Notes under the pieces: model-generated
Told to the model about the DNA's origin: nothing
Seen by the model: the letters and a program-made list of their open reading frames with translations, nothing else
Database searches by the model: none
Assembly: GCA_022846095.1 (NCBI GenBank)
Contig: AP025583.1
Coordinates: forward strand, 868,001-932,000
Direction: 5' to 3'
From: Oscillospiraceae bacterium
Lineage (GTDB): Bacteria; Bacillota; Clostridia; Oscillospirales; Oscillospiraceae
DNA: 64,000 nt
Part shown: one piece after another, positions 51,461 to 59,584 of the stretch
Layout of the letters: the number at the start of each line of letters is the position of its first letter
How positions within the stretch are numbered: position 1 is the first letter of the stretch
Translations under genes and position numbers: made by a program

Positions 51461-52105
51461 TTATCCGCGCAGGGCGGCGATGGCGGCGGCGGGGTCGGCC
51501 GCGCCGTAGACCGCCGAGCCCGCCACCAGGGTGTCCGCCCCGGCGGCGATGACCTGCTTCGCGGTCTGGGGGTTGATGCCCCCGTCCACCTCCAGGCGGC
51601 AGGCGGGGTGATAGCGGTTGATGAGCGCGCGCACCTCGGAGATGGTCTGGAGCTGCTGGTCCATGAAGGCCTGCCCGCCGAAGCCGGGCTCCACCGTCAT
51701 CACCAGCACCAGGTCCAGATCCTCCAGGTAGGGCAGCACGGCCTCCGCCTTGGTGATGGGCCGCAGGGCCACCGCCTTTTGCACGCCGCACTGGCCCATC
51801 AAGCGCAGGGCCTCGGCGATGCGGGTGGGGTGGTCGGCCTCCAGGTGGATGCTGAGCAGGTCGGCCCCCGCCTTCGCGAAGGCCTCCACGTACCGCACGG
51901 GCTTGTCGATCATCAGGTGCACGTCCAAAAACATGTCGGTGCACCTGCGGATGGAGGCCACCACGGGCACGCCGATGGTGATGTTGGGCACGAAGCAGCC
52001 GTCCATCACGTCCACGTGGAGCCAGTCGGCGGCGGAGACCCGGCCGATGTCCCGCTCCAGGTTGACAAAGTCGGCGGAGAGGATGGAGGGGGAGATTTTA
52101 ATCAT
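51461..52105 (-). CDS. rpe: Ribulose-phosphate 3-epimerase
   Basis: Rpe interconverts ribulose 5-phosphate and xylulose 5-phosphate in the pentose phosphate pathway. The 214-residue TIM barrel has the metal-binding motifs 'SPSILSADF', 'LHVDVMDGCFVPNIT', 'DVHLMID' and 'IHLEAD', together with 'VMTVEPGFGGQAF' and the phosphate-binding 'LEVDGGINPQT' and 'VAGSAVYG'. The start at 52105 is chosen because AGAGGT lies 5-10 bases upstream. An ATG at 52123 is in frame but lacks a site. It is followed 26 bases later by recR on the same strand. Confidence 0.96.
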   Translation of the reverse strand: MIKISPSILSADFVNLERDIGRVSAADWLHVDVMDGCFVPNITIGVPVVASIRRCTDMFLDVHLMIDKPVRYVEAFAKAGADLLSIHLEADHPTRIAEALRLMGQCGVQKAVALRPITKAEAVLPYLEDLDLVLVMTVEPGFGGQAFMDQQLQTISEVRALINRYHPACRLEVDGGINPQTAKQVIAAGADTLVAGSAVYGAADPAAAIAALRG

Positions 52106-52426
52106 GGTCTTACCTCTTTCCATTATTTCTCACGCTCCCGCAAGATTTAATGATCCTTTAACGTCGCCTTTAACGATTCTACACGTAGCTGCGGTATGAT
52201 AGCCTTACCCGGGACAGGGACGGCGGCGCACGGGGGGCGCGTCCCGCTCATAGGATACACCAAGCGGATGACGCCCCCGGCCAGCTGCGCCGTTCTCCCC
52301 TGGCTCCCACGCGGGACCCGGGCGGCGGGCTGCCGTCCGGGGAGACGCGCCGCATCATATAGCCGCCCGCCGGGTTCTGCCCGGCGGGCGGCAACCAGTA
52401 CACGGGGGTATCCCGAACGCCGGGGG
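52106..52426. other. Intergenic region with GC-rich foldback sequences, no gene seen
   Basis: No convincing ORF is present. From about 52212 to 52308 the sequence can fold into one long imperfect hairpin (GACGGCGGCGCA with TGCGCCGTT, CGGGGGGCG with CGCCCCCG, apex GCTCATAGGATACACCAAGC). A separate perfect 13-base-pair stem at 52362-52392 (GCCGCCCGCCGGG, loop TTCTG) follows the ilvA-like gene on the minus strand but lacks a T-run. A TATGAT at 52195-52200 has no good -35. A structured RNA is possible but unproven. Confidence 0.5.
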
Positions 52427-53647
52427 CTAGTTGTAGAAGTCGGCGGTCTTGACCTCGCGGGCGTCGTACCCCTCGGCCTTCATGGCCTTGAGGATGGCGT
52501 TCTTGTGGGTGTGGCCGAAGGCCTCCAGCGTCACCCGCAGCTCCACGCCGCTCTGGCGGTTGATGTTGACGAACTGGTTGTGCTCCAGCTTGATGATGTT
52601 GCCGTTCTCCCGGGCCACGATCCCGGCCACCCGCAGCAGCTCGCCGGGCCGGTCGGGCAGCTGCACCGAGAAGGTGAACACCCGTCCCCGGTTGATAAGC
52701 CCGTGCTGCACCAGGGAGGCGATGGTAATCACGTCCATGTTGCCGCCGGAGAGGACGCTCACCACGTTTTTGCCCTTGCAGTCCAGGTGGTAGAGGGCGG
52801 CGATAGGCAGCAGCCCCGCGTTCTCCACGATCATCTTGTGCTTTTCCATCATATCCAGGAAGGCGTCCACCAGCTCGTCGTCGTCGATGGTGATGATGTC
52901 GTCAATATTCTGCTGGATGTAGGGGAAGATCTGATCGCCGGGAGTTTTGACGGCCACGCCGTCGGCGATGGTCTCGATGTGGTCCAGAGTGGTAATTTTG
53001 CCCGCCTCCAGGCTGGCCTTCATGGAGGCCGCGCCCGAGGGCTCCACGCCGATGACCTTCACCGTGGGCTTGAGCAGCTTGGCCAGCGTGGCGATGCCGG
53101 AGGCCAGCCCGCCGCCCCCGATGGGGACCAGGATTACGTCGGTGTCGGGCAGGTCGGAGATGATCTCGTAGGCGATGGTGCCCTGGCCGGTGGCGATGAC
53201 GGGGTCGTTGAAGGGGTGGATGTAGGTCAAGCCCTCCTCCCTGGACAGGGTGGCCGCCAGCTCCGCCGCGTCGTCGAAGGTCTCCCCGTGGAGCAATACC
53301 TTCGCCCCGTAGTCCTTGGTGTTGTTCACCTTCACCAGGGGCGTGGTGGTGGGCATGACGATGGTGGCCTCCACCCCCGCGGCCTGGGCCGCGTAGGCCA
53401 CGCCCTGGGCGTGGTTGCCTGCCGAGGCGGTGATGAGCCCCTTGGCCTTCTCCTCCTGGGTCAGCGTGCTGATTTTATAGTAGGCGCCGCGGATCTTGTA
53501 CGCGCCGGTGACCTGCATGTTTTCAGGCTTGATGTACACCTGGTTGCCTGTGGCCCTGGAAAAGGACTTGGAGTAGACCAGACTGGTGTCCAGGATGACG
53601 CCGCTGAGCACGCTGCGGGCGGCCTTGAAGGCCTCAAGGGTGAGCAT
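52427..53647 (-). CDS. ilvA: Threonine ammonia-lyase (threonine dehydratase) with ACT domain
   Basis: This PLP enzyme converts threonine to 2-oxobutanoate and ammonia. The 406-residue protein has the PLP lysine in 'YIKPENMQVTGAYKIRGAYY', the cofactor-binding 'TASAGNHAQGVAYAA' and 'VPIGGGGLASGIA'. After 'VVSVLSGGNMD' a C-terminal ACT-like regulatory domain (about residues 325-406, FSVQLPDRPGELLRVAGIV) follows. This form is typical of Clostridia and may serve catabolic or isoleucine-forming roles. The ATG at 53647 follows AGAGGAAGTCTTGCC. A good promoter lies about 50 bases upstream, back-to-back with that of xpaC. Confidence 0.93.
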   Translation of the reverse strand: MLTLEAFKAARSVLSGVILDTSLVYSKSFSRATGNQVYIKPENMQVTGAYKIRGAYYKISTLTQEEKAKGLITASAGNHAQGVAYAAQAAGVEATIVMPTTTPLVKVNNTKDYGAKVLLHGETFDDAAELAATLSREEGLTYIHPFNDPVIATGQGTIAYEIISDLPDTDVILVPIGGGGLASGIATLAKLLKPTVKVIGVEPSGAASMKASLEAGKITTLDHIETIADGVAVKTPGDQIFPYIQQNIDDIITIDDDELVDAFLDMMEKHKMIVENAGLLPIAALYHLDCKGKNVVSVLSGGNMDVITIASLVQHGLINRGRVFTFSVQLPDRPGELLRVAGIVARENGNIIKLEHNQFVNINRQSGVELRVTLEAFGHTHKNAILKAMKAEGYDAREVKTADFYN

Positions 53648-53692
53648 GGCAAGACTTCCTCTCTTACAGATAGACTGGTTGGTTATCTCTAT

Positions 53693-53721
53693 ATAATAAT
53701 GAGTTTCGCATACAAAGTCAA
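53693..53721 (-). promoter_or_regulatory. Predicted promoter of the threonine ammonia-lyase gene
   Basis: On the minus strand TTGACT (53716-53721) and TATTAT (53693-53698) have a 17-base spacer. Confidence 0.75.
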
Positions 53722-53730
53722 CGTGTTTTC

Positions 53731-53759
53731 TTGACGCTGGAAGCCCGGGAAGGTATAAT
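53731..53759 (+). promoter_or_regulatory. Predicted promoter of the xpaC-telA-TPM operon
   Basis: TTGACG (53731-53736) and a perfect TATAAT (53754-53759) have a 17-base spacer. It is only 9 bases from the divergent ilvA promoter, so the two may interfere. Confidence 0.8.
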
Positions 53760-53798
53760 TGCCTTATTGAGCAATTAAGAGCATGGAGGAACTGCAGC

Positions 53799-54464
53799 AT
53801 GGCGAAGATAGTCAAACGATCCCCCGCCCCAGTGTACGCCGTGGCCCTGGTCTGGCTGGTGTGGGGGCTGTTTTTCCCGCTCTACAAGCTCCCGCATTTC
53901 CTGCTGGCCGCCGCCGTCTCCGTGGTGGTATTCCTGGCGGCCAAGCGCATCTGGCGCGACCGGGTGATCGTGGTGCCCGAGCCGGAGCCCGCGCCTGAGC
54001 CGGAGCCCGTCCGCTCCCCCACCGGGAGCCCGGAGCTGGACGCGCTGACGGAGGACCGCGACCGCGCGGTGTCCGAGATGCGGCGGCTCAACGACAGCAT
54101 TGAGGACGAGGGGATCTCCGCGCAGATCGACCACCTGGAGGCCACCACGCAGAAGATCATCGACGTGGTGGTGTCCGAGCCGCAGAAGCTGCCCCAGATC
54201 CGCAAATTCATGAACTACTACCTGCCCACCACCCTCAAGCTGCTCAACGCCTACGACCGCATGGACGCGGCGGGGGTGTCGGGGGCCAATATCGACGGCA
54301 CCATGGGCAAGATCGAGACCATGATGAACACCGTCGTGGTGGCCTTCGACAGGCAGCTGGACGCCCTGTTCGCCGACGAGGCGCTGGACATCTCCACCGA
54401 CATCACCGTCATGGAGCAGATGCTCGCGAGAGAAGGAATCGGCGGCACGCAGATGCCGATGTAA
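53799..54464 (+). CDS. XpaC-like protein (5-bromo-4-chloroindolyl phosphate hydrolysis family)
   Basis: This 221-residue protein has two adjacent membrane segments (about residues 12-30 and 34-49), a Pro/Glu-rich linker (PEPEPAPEPEP) and a helical cytoplasmic domain resembling XpaC (IEDEGISAQIDHLEATTQKI, 'FMNYYLPTTLKLLNAYDRM', 'FDRQLDALFADEALDISTDI'). The family name comes from a phenotype in Bacillus and its biochemical role is unknown. It is followed after 28 bases by telA, the usual pairing. Confidence 0.87.
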   Translation: MAKIVKRSPAPVYAVALVWLVWGLFFPLYKLPHFLLAAAVSVVVFLAAKRIWRDRVIVVPEPEPAPEPEPVRSPTGSPELDALTEDRDRAVSEMRRLNDSIEDEGISAQIDHLEATTQKIIDVVVSEPQKLPQIRKFMNYYLPTTLKLLNAYDRMDAAGVSGANIDGTMGKIETMMNTVVVAFDRQLDALFADEALDISTDITVMEQMLAREGIGGTQMPM

Positions 54465-54492
54465 TACGGAAAAACGGAAAGGATGTTTCGCC

Positions 54493-55698
54493 ATGACCGA
54501 TAAGGAAGATATGATCCCCACCCTCACCCTGACCCCCGAGCTGGACACCGCCGCTGCCGCCGCCGCGGCCGCCCCCAAGGCCCCGGAGGCCCCCAGCCTG
54601 ACCCTCTCGCCCGAATTGCAGGTGGACGAGGCGGCGGCCCAGAAGGCCCGGGACGCCCACGCCGTCCGCCTGGACGAGAGCCAGCTCACCGAGGCCGAGC
54701 GCAAAATGGTGGACGAGTTCGCCCAGAAGATCGACATCAAGGACTCCAACGTGGTGCTCCAGTACGGCGCCGCGGCCCAGAAGAACATCGCCGGCTTCTC
54801 CGAGAGCACCCTCAACTCGGTGCGCACCAAGGACCTGGGCGAGATCGGCGACGCGCTGGCCGGCCTGGTGGTGCAGCTCAAGGGCTTCAACGTGGAGGAG
54901 AAGAAGGGCATCATGGGCTTCTTCCAGAAGAAGCGCAACGAGATGGAGGAGATGAAGGTCGCCTACAGCAAGGCGGAGACCAACGTGGACAAGATCGTCC
55001 AGGTGCTGGAGGGCCACCAGGTCACCCTGATGAAGGACATCGCCATGCTGGACCAGATGTACGACCTGAACACCAAATACTACAAAGAGCTGACCATGTA
55101 TATCCTGGCGGGCAAGAAGCGCCTGCAGCAGGTGCGCGAGGGCGATCTGGAGGAGCTGCGCAGGAAGGCCGCCCAGACCGGCGCCCAGGAGGACGCCCAG
55201 GCCTACAACGACCTGGCCAACATGTGCTCCCGCTTTGAGAAAAAGATCCACGATCTGGAGCTCACCCGCATGATCTCCATCCAGATGGGGCCCCAGACCC
55301 GCCTGATCCAGAATAACGACGCGCTGATGCTGGAGAAAATCCAGTCCTCCCTGGTGAACACCATCCCCCTGTGGAAGAGCCAGATGGTGCTCTCCCTGGG
55401 CCTGGAGCACTCCCGCCAGGCCACGGCGGCCCAGTCCGCCGTTACCAACATGACCAACGAGCTGCTGCAGAAGAACGCCGACATGCTCAAGATGGGCACG
55501 GTGGAGACCGCCAAGGAGGCCGAGCGCAGCGTGGTGGACATCCAGACCCTCCAGCACACCAACCAGCAGCTGATCTCCACCCTGGACGAGGTCATGAAGA
55601 TCCAGCAGGACGGCGCGCAGAAGCGCCGGGAAGCGGAAGTGGAGCTGGGGAGGATTGAAGGCGAGCTGAAGCAGAAGCTGCTGGAACTCAGGGGCTAA
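54493..55698 (+). CDS. TelA family protein (toxic anion resistance)
   Basis: The 401-residue, mostly helical soluble protein matches the TelA/KlaA family: 'MVDEFAQKIDIKDSNVVLQYG', 'NIAGFSESTLNSVRTKDLGEIGDALAGLVVQLKGF', 'GHQVTLMKDIAMLDQMYDLN', 'SIQMGPQTRLIQNNDALMLEKIQSSLVNTIPLWKSQMVLSL'. The first 40 residues are Ala-rich and variable. TelA was named for tellurite resistance, but chromosomal copies with xpaC occur widely and probably have a general envelope-stress role. It is preceded by GGAAAGGATGTTTCGCC. Confidence 0.92.
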   Translation: MTDKEDMIPTLTLTPELDTAAAAAAAAPKAPEAPSLTLSPELQVDEAAAQKARDAHAVRLDESQLTEAERKMVDEFAQKIDIKDSNVVLQYGAAAQKNIAGFSESTLNSVRTKDLGEIGDALAGLVVQLKGFNVEEKKGIMGFFQKKRNEMEEMKVAYSKAETNVDKIVQVLEGHQVTLMKDIAMLDQMYDLNTKYYKELTMYILAGKKRLQQVREGDLEELRRKAAQTGAQEDAQAYNDLANMCSRFEKKIHDLELTRMISIQMGPQTRLIQNNDALMLEKIQSSLVNTIPLWKSQMVLSLGLEHSRQATAAQSAVTNMTNELLQKNADMLKMGTVETAKEAERSVVDIQTLQHTNQQLISTLDEVMKIQQDGAQKRREAEVELGRIEGELKQKLLELRG

Positions 55699-55720
55699 CG
55701 GATAATAAAGAGGTAAAACC

Positions 55721-56266
55721 ATGAAATTTTTAAAGTCCCACGGCGGGGCAATTGTCATAACGGTGCTGGTGGTGGTCCTGTCGGTGGTGTTCGGCTTCCA
55801 CCGCTCGGCCACGTCCGCCCGGGCCGACGTGGAGGCGGCCTTCTACCAGGGGGTGGACGGCAGCGGCTATTCCATCGCCGCCGACCTGACCACCCGGCGC
55901 AACGTGTGCTCCAACCTGGCCGCGGTGGGCGCGCGCTACCTGGGGGAGGGGGAGCTCTCTGCCCTGACCTCGGCCCTGTCCGACCCCCGCTGGCAGGGCG
56001 GGCCCGCGGCGCAGTACGACGCCAATCTGGACCTGGGCGCCGCCGCCGAGGCGGTGCTCCTGGCCCTGGAGGACGCCGGCCTGAGCGGGCAGGACGCCAA
56101 GTACGTCCAGGGCTTCCGGGCGGATCTGGACGCCAAGGCGGACACCATCAGCCGGGACGGCTACAACGCCCTGGTTGACGCGTTCAACACCAAGGTGCTG
56201 GGGGTGTTCCCGGCCAATTTCCTCAGGCATATCGCCTTCGTCCGTGGGGCGGAGGCCTTCCGGTAA
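55721..56266 (+). CDS. LemA-like membrane protein
   Basis: This 181-residue protein has an N-terminal membrane segment (about residues 9-26) and an extracytoplasmic helical domain. The C-terminal part (YNALVDAFNTKVLGVFPANFLRHIAFV) matches the end of LemA proteins, which read roughly YN..V..YN..I..FP....A...GF. The N-terminal helical part is too diverged to confirm by eye. Its place directly before a TPM-domain gene supports LemA, since LemA and TPM genes are common neighbours. The role of LemA proteins is not settled. Confidence 0.7.
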   Translation: MKFLKSHGGAIVITVLVVVLSVVFGFHRSATSARADVEAAFYQGVDGSGYSIAADLTTRRNVCSNLAAVGARYLGEGELSALTSALSDPRWQGGPAAQYDANLDLGAAAEAVLLALEDAGLSGQDAKYVQGFRADLDAKADTISRDGYNALVDAFNTKVLGVFPANFLRHIAFVRGAEAFR

Positions 56267-56275
56267 GGAGTATAC

Positions 56276-57346
56276 ATGAAGAAAAGACGTTTCCTGTCCG
56301 GCCTGTGGGCGGCGCTGCTGTGCGCGGGGCTGCTCACCGCCCCCGCCCTGGCGGTGGTGGAGCCCACCCCCGCGTTCTATGTGGCGGACTACGCCGACGT
56401 GATTTCCCAGGACACCGAGGACCACATCGTCTCCGCCAACGAGACGCTGGAGGCGGCCACCGGCGCGCAGATCGTGGTGGTGGCGGTGGACTTTATGGAC
56501 GGCATGAGCAGCGGCGACTACGCCATGGCCGTGGCCGAGGCATGGGGCGGCGTCGGGGACGCGCAGCTGAACAACGGCTTCATCCTGGCCTTCGCCGTGG
56601 GCGAGAACAAGGTGCGGGCCATGGCGGGCAGCGGGCTGGAGAAGGTCCTCACCGCCTCCAAGCTGGAGGGGTATCTGGAGGACTATTTCTACGACGACTA
56701 CGACGCGGGCAACTACGACGCGGCGGTGCTGGCCTTCTTTGACGCCATCAACCAGTGGTACGTGGACTACTACGACGTGGGCGGGGCGGCGGACCCCGCG
56801 CCCGCGCCCGCCCCGGTTGACCCGGGCGGGGATCCCTACGCTCCGGAGCACCACTACGGCTATCCCGGTACCACCGTGGGCTCCGGCATGGGCACGATTA
56901 TCTTCGTGGCCGTGCTGCTGGTGCTGGTGGTGGCCCTGGCGGACAGCTCCCGCTACCGCCGCTACCGCAGGCGCTACTGCATGCCCGGCATGCCGCCTCC
57001 GCCCTACATGTACCGGCCCTTCCTCTTCGGCTGGGGCGGGCACAGGCATTACCACAGCCACGGGTACTACCCGCCTCCCCCGCCCCCCAGGGCGCCCCGG
57101 CCCCCCAGACCGCCCCACGGCGGCGGGCCCCGGCCTCCCTACGGCGGATCCGGCGGGCCCCGGCCGCCCCGCACGGGGGGCGGCGGCAGCTTCCGCGGCG
57201 GCGGCGCGGGCCGTTCCGGCGGCAGCTTCGGCGGCGGACGCTCCGGGGGCTCCTTTGGGGGAGGCCGTTCCGGCGGCTCCTTCGGCGGGGGCTCCTTCCG
57301 CGGGGGGGGCGGCGGCTTCCGCGGCGGCGGAGCCGGCCGCGGCTAA
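56276..57346 (+). CDS. TPM domain protein (YgcG family) with glycine-rich tail
   Basis: The 356-residue protein has a signal peptide (KKRRFLSGLWAALLCAGLLTAPALA), a TPM domain (about residues 30-165, 'VADYADVISQDTEDHIV', 'ATGAQIVVVAVDFMDG', 'NNGFILAFAVGENKVRAMAGSGLE'), a Pro/Ala linker and one membrane helix (about 203-222). A cytoplasmic tail follows that is rich in Tyr/Pro (PPPYMYRP) and then Gly/Ser/Arg (GGGRSGGSFGGG repeats). The tail coding sequence is repetitive. TPM proteins are reported as phosphatases or quality-control factors in other organisms. The function here is unknown. Confidence 0.88.
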   Translation: MKKRRFLSGLWAALLCAGLLTAPALAVVEPTPAFYVADYADVISQDTEDHIVSANETLEAATGAQIVVVAVDFMDGMSSGDYAMAVAEAWGGVGDAQLNNGFILAFAVGENKVRAMAGSGLEKVLTASKLEGYLEDYFYDDYDAGNYDAAVLAFFDAINQWYVDYYDVGGAADPAPAPAPVDPGGDPYAPEHHYGYPGTTVGSGMGTIIFVAVLLVLVVALADSSRYRRYRRRYCMPGMPPPPYMYRPFLFGWGGHRHYHSHGYYPPPPPPRAPRPPRPPHGGGPRPPYGGSGGPRPPRTGGGGSFRGGGAGRSGGSFGGGRSGGSFGGGRSGGSFGGGSFRGGGGGFRGGGAGRG

Positions 57347-57358
57347 ACCAGACGCAGC

Positions 57359-57389
57359 GCAGGCCCCCGGGGTTGTCCCGGGGGCCTGC
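57359..57389 (+). terminator. Terminator-like hairpin after the TPM gene
   Basis: A perfect 13-base-pair stem (GCAGGCCCCCGGG and its complement, loop GTTGT) is followed by TGTGATCC, so there is no T-run. It may be a weak terminator or RNA-stabilising hairpin before the next gene. Confidence 0.55.
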
Positions 57390-57410
57390 TGTGATCCACG
57401 GGAGGTACCG

Positions 57411-58877
57411 ATGATAAAAAACCGACGATTGGAAAACACGGCGGTATTCTGCGCCCGGGCGGCGTGGGCCCTCTTCGCCCTTCTGGCGGCGGTGCTGGCC
57501 CTGCGCTTCTTCCGGCTGGGCCACGGCCTGTCCCGGAACTGGACCACCGCGCTGTACACTCTTCTGGCGCTGGGCGCGGGGGTGCCGCTGCTGCGCGCCG
57601 CGGGGCGGCTGGCCGTGAGGCTGGGGCGGCGCAGAGCCCTGGCGGTTTTGCTGGCGCTCTGCCTGGCCGTCAAGCTGGCCTGGGTGTTGCTGGTGCGCGT
57701 CGCGCCCGCGGGGGACTACGCCACCTTCCAGGGCACGGCGGCGGAGCTGGCGGGGCGGGAGGTCATCTGGGGCGGGCGGTATATCGCCCTCTTCCCCCAC
57801 GTGTTCGGCTATTCCTTTTTCCTCAGCCTGTTCATGAAGCTCTTCGGCCAGGGGGCCCTGCTGGCCCCGCTGCTGAACGCGGGGCTCTCCGTGCTCTCGT
57901 GCTGGCTGCTCTACGATTTGGCGGATCGGCTCTCCGGCGGGGCTGCGGCGGCCGGGGCGGCCCTGCTGTGGATCTTTTTCCCCTCTCAGACCATCTACAA
58001 CATGTACGTGCTCTCCGAGCCGCTGTATACGGCGCTGATTCTGGCCTTCTTCACCCTGATCGCCCGCTTCGATCAAAAAGAGGGAGGGCGGGCCCGGAGC
58101 TGGGGGTACGGCCTGGGGGCGGGGCTGGCGCTGGCGCTGGTGAACCTGTGCCGCCCGGTGGGGGCCATTTTGCTGCTGGCCCTGGCGTGCTGGCTGGGGC
58201 TGGCCCGGCTGGACGGCTGGCGGGAGCGGGGCTTCCGCCGCCGCTGGCTGACCCTGCTGCTGGCGCTGGTGCTGTGCTGCCTCGCCGTGGGGCGGGCGGG
58301 CACGGCCTACCTGGAGCGCCGCATCGGGGAGGACCCCGCCTCCACGCCGGGGTACAGCTTCCTGGTGGGCTTCAACCTCCGGTCCGGGGGCACCTGGAAC
58401 CGGGAGGACGCCGACCTGCTGGACGCCTACAGCGCCGTGCCCGGCTCCACCGCGCCGGAGGTGCAGCGGCAGATGCTGGCGCAGGCAGCCGAGCGCATCC
58501 GGGAGGAGCGGGCGGCGCTGCCCGCCTTCCTGTATGAAAAGCTCCACCTCTTCCTGGGGGACGACTCGGCGGCGGTGGCCTACGGGCAGGGGGTAATCGC
58601 CCGCCCCCGCCTGCTCTCGGAGCTGTGCAACGGCTACTACTACGCCTGCTTTGCCCTGGCCGCCCTGGCGGCCCTGGGGGCCCTGCGGCGGGGGGAACGC
58701 CCGGCGGCGGCCCTGCTGCCGGGCATCTATGTGCTGGGGCTCACCCTGGCCCAGCTGCTGGTGGAGGTGGCGGGGCGGTACCACTACTCCGCGCTGCCCA
58801 CCCTGGTGCTGCTGGCGGCCTGGTGTGCCGCGCGGCCCCTGCCCGGCCGACACGGGGCCGACACATCCCCGCGGTAA
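57411..58877 (+). CDS. GT-C-type membrane glycosyltransferase-like protein
   Basis: The 488-residue protein has about ten to twelve membrane helices. An acidic residue in the first large external loop ('APAGDYATFQG') and the following 'WGGRYIALFPHVFGYSFFLSLFMKLFG' pattern resemble GT39/ArnT-PMT-like enzymes that use lipid-linked sugars. 'LSEPLYTALILAFFTLIAR' is another typical segment. The ATG at 57411 has GGAGGTACCG. The open frame upstream to 56739 is the shadow of the TPM gene. The sugar and acceptor are unknown, and a non-enzymatic relative cannot be excluded. Confidence 0.75.
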   Translation: MIKNRRLENTAVFCARAAWALFALLAAVLALRFFRLGHGLSRNWTTALYTLLALGAGVPLLRAAGRLAVRLGRRRALAVLLALCLAVKLAWVLLVRVAPAGDYATFQGTAAELAGREVIWGGRYIALFPHVFGYSFFLSLFMKLFGQGALLAPLLNAGLSVLSCWLLYDLADRLSGGAAAAGAALLWIFFPSQTIYNMYVLSEPLYTALILAFFTLIARFDQKEGGRARSWGYGLGAGLALALVNLCRPVGAILLLALACWLGLARLDGWRERGFRRRWLTLLLALVLCCLAVGRAGTAYLERRIGEDPASTPGYSFLVGFNLRSGGTWNREDADLLDAYSAVPGSTAPEVQRQMLAQAAERIREERAALPAFLYEKLHLFLGDDSAAVAYGQGVIARPRLLSELCNGYYYACFALAALAALGALRRGERPAAALLPGIYVLGLTLAQLLVEVAGRYHYSALPTLVLLAAWCAARPLPGRHGADTSPR

Positions 58878-58903
58878 GCTGGAGGTGAAAGGAGGCGAAA
58901 GCC

Positions 58904-59584
58904 ATGCCGGAGACGATTTTGGTGGTAGAGGACGAGCGGCGGATCCGGGACGTGGTGCGGGACTACTTCACCGCCCACGGCGCGGACTGCGATCTGGCCC
59001 GGAACGGGGAAGAGGCGCTGGACCTGCTGCGCGACCACGAGTACGACGCCATCCTGCTGGACATCCTCATGCCCGGTCTGGACGGGTACGCGGTCTGCCG
59101 GGCGGTGCGGGAGAAGAGCGGGGTGCCGGTGATTTTCCTCACCGCCCTGTGCGGAGAGGAGGAGGCCCTCCGGGGGTATGAGCTGGGGGCGGACGACTAC
59201 GTGACCAAGCCCTTCTCCCTGGCGGTGCTCCACGCCAAGACCCTGGCCCTGATCCGGCGCAGCCGGGGCGGGCGCGCGCCGGGGGAGGCCCTGCGCTGCG
59301 GGGCAATCTCCCTGGACCCGGGCCGACGGGCCTGCACGGCGGCGGGGGAGGACGTGCGCCTGACGCCCCGGAGCTTCGATCTGCTGGAGTGCCTGCTGCG
59401 CAACCGGGGGCGGGTCATGAGCCGGGAACAGCTCCTGGACAAGGTGTGGGGGCTGGACTTCGAGGGGGACGCGCGGGCGGTGGATGTGCAGGTGAAGAAC
59501 CTGCGCGCCGCCCTGGGGGGCGCGGGCGGACAGATTAAGACCGTGCTCAAGGCCGGCTACAAGCTGGAGGAGGGCGGGGCATGA
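58904..59584 (+). CDS. Response regulator, OmpR/PhoB family
   Basis: This 226-residue regulator has a receiver domain (acidic pocket 'LVVEDERRIRD', phosphorylation site in 'YDAILLDILMPGLDG', lysine in 'YVTKPFSLAVL') and a C-terminal winged helix ('CTAAGEDVRLTPRSFDLLECLL', 'VMSREQLLDKVWGLDFEGDARAVDVQVKNLRAAL'). GAAAGGAGGCGAAAGCC precedes the ATG. It overlaps the sensor kinase by 4 bases. It follows the GT-C-like gene by 26 bases and may be cotranscribed with it. Confidence 0.95.
   Translation: MPETILVVEDERRIRDVVRDYFTAHGADCDLARNGEEALDLLRDHEYDAILLDILMPGLDGYAVCRAVREKSGVPVIFLTALCGEEEALRGYELGADDYVTKPFSLAVLHAKTLALIRRSRGGRAPGEALRCGAISLDPGRRACTAAGEDVRLTPRSFDLLECLLRNRGRVMSREQLLDKVWGLDFEGDARAVDVQVKNLRAALGGAGGQIKTVLKAGYKLEEGGA

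Noticed and set aside
56739-57410. Upstream extension of the GT-C-like protein frame to 56739
   Set aside because: That part is the out-of-frame shadow of the TPM gene. The ATG at 57411 has a GGAGG site at proper distance.
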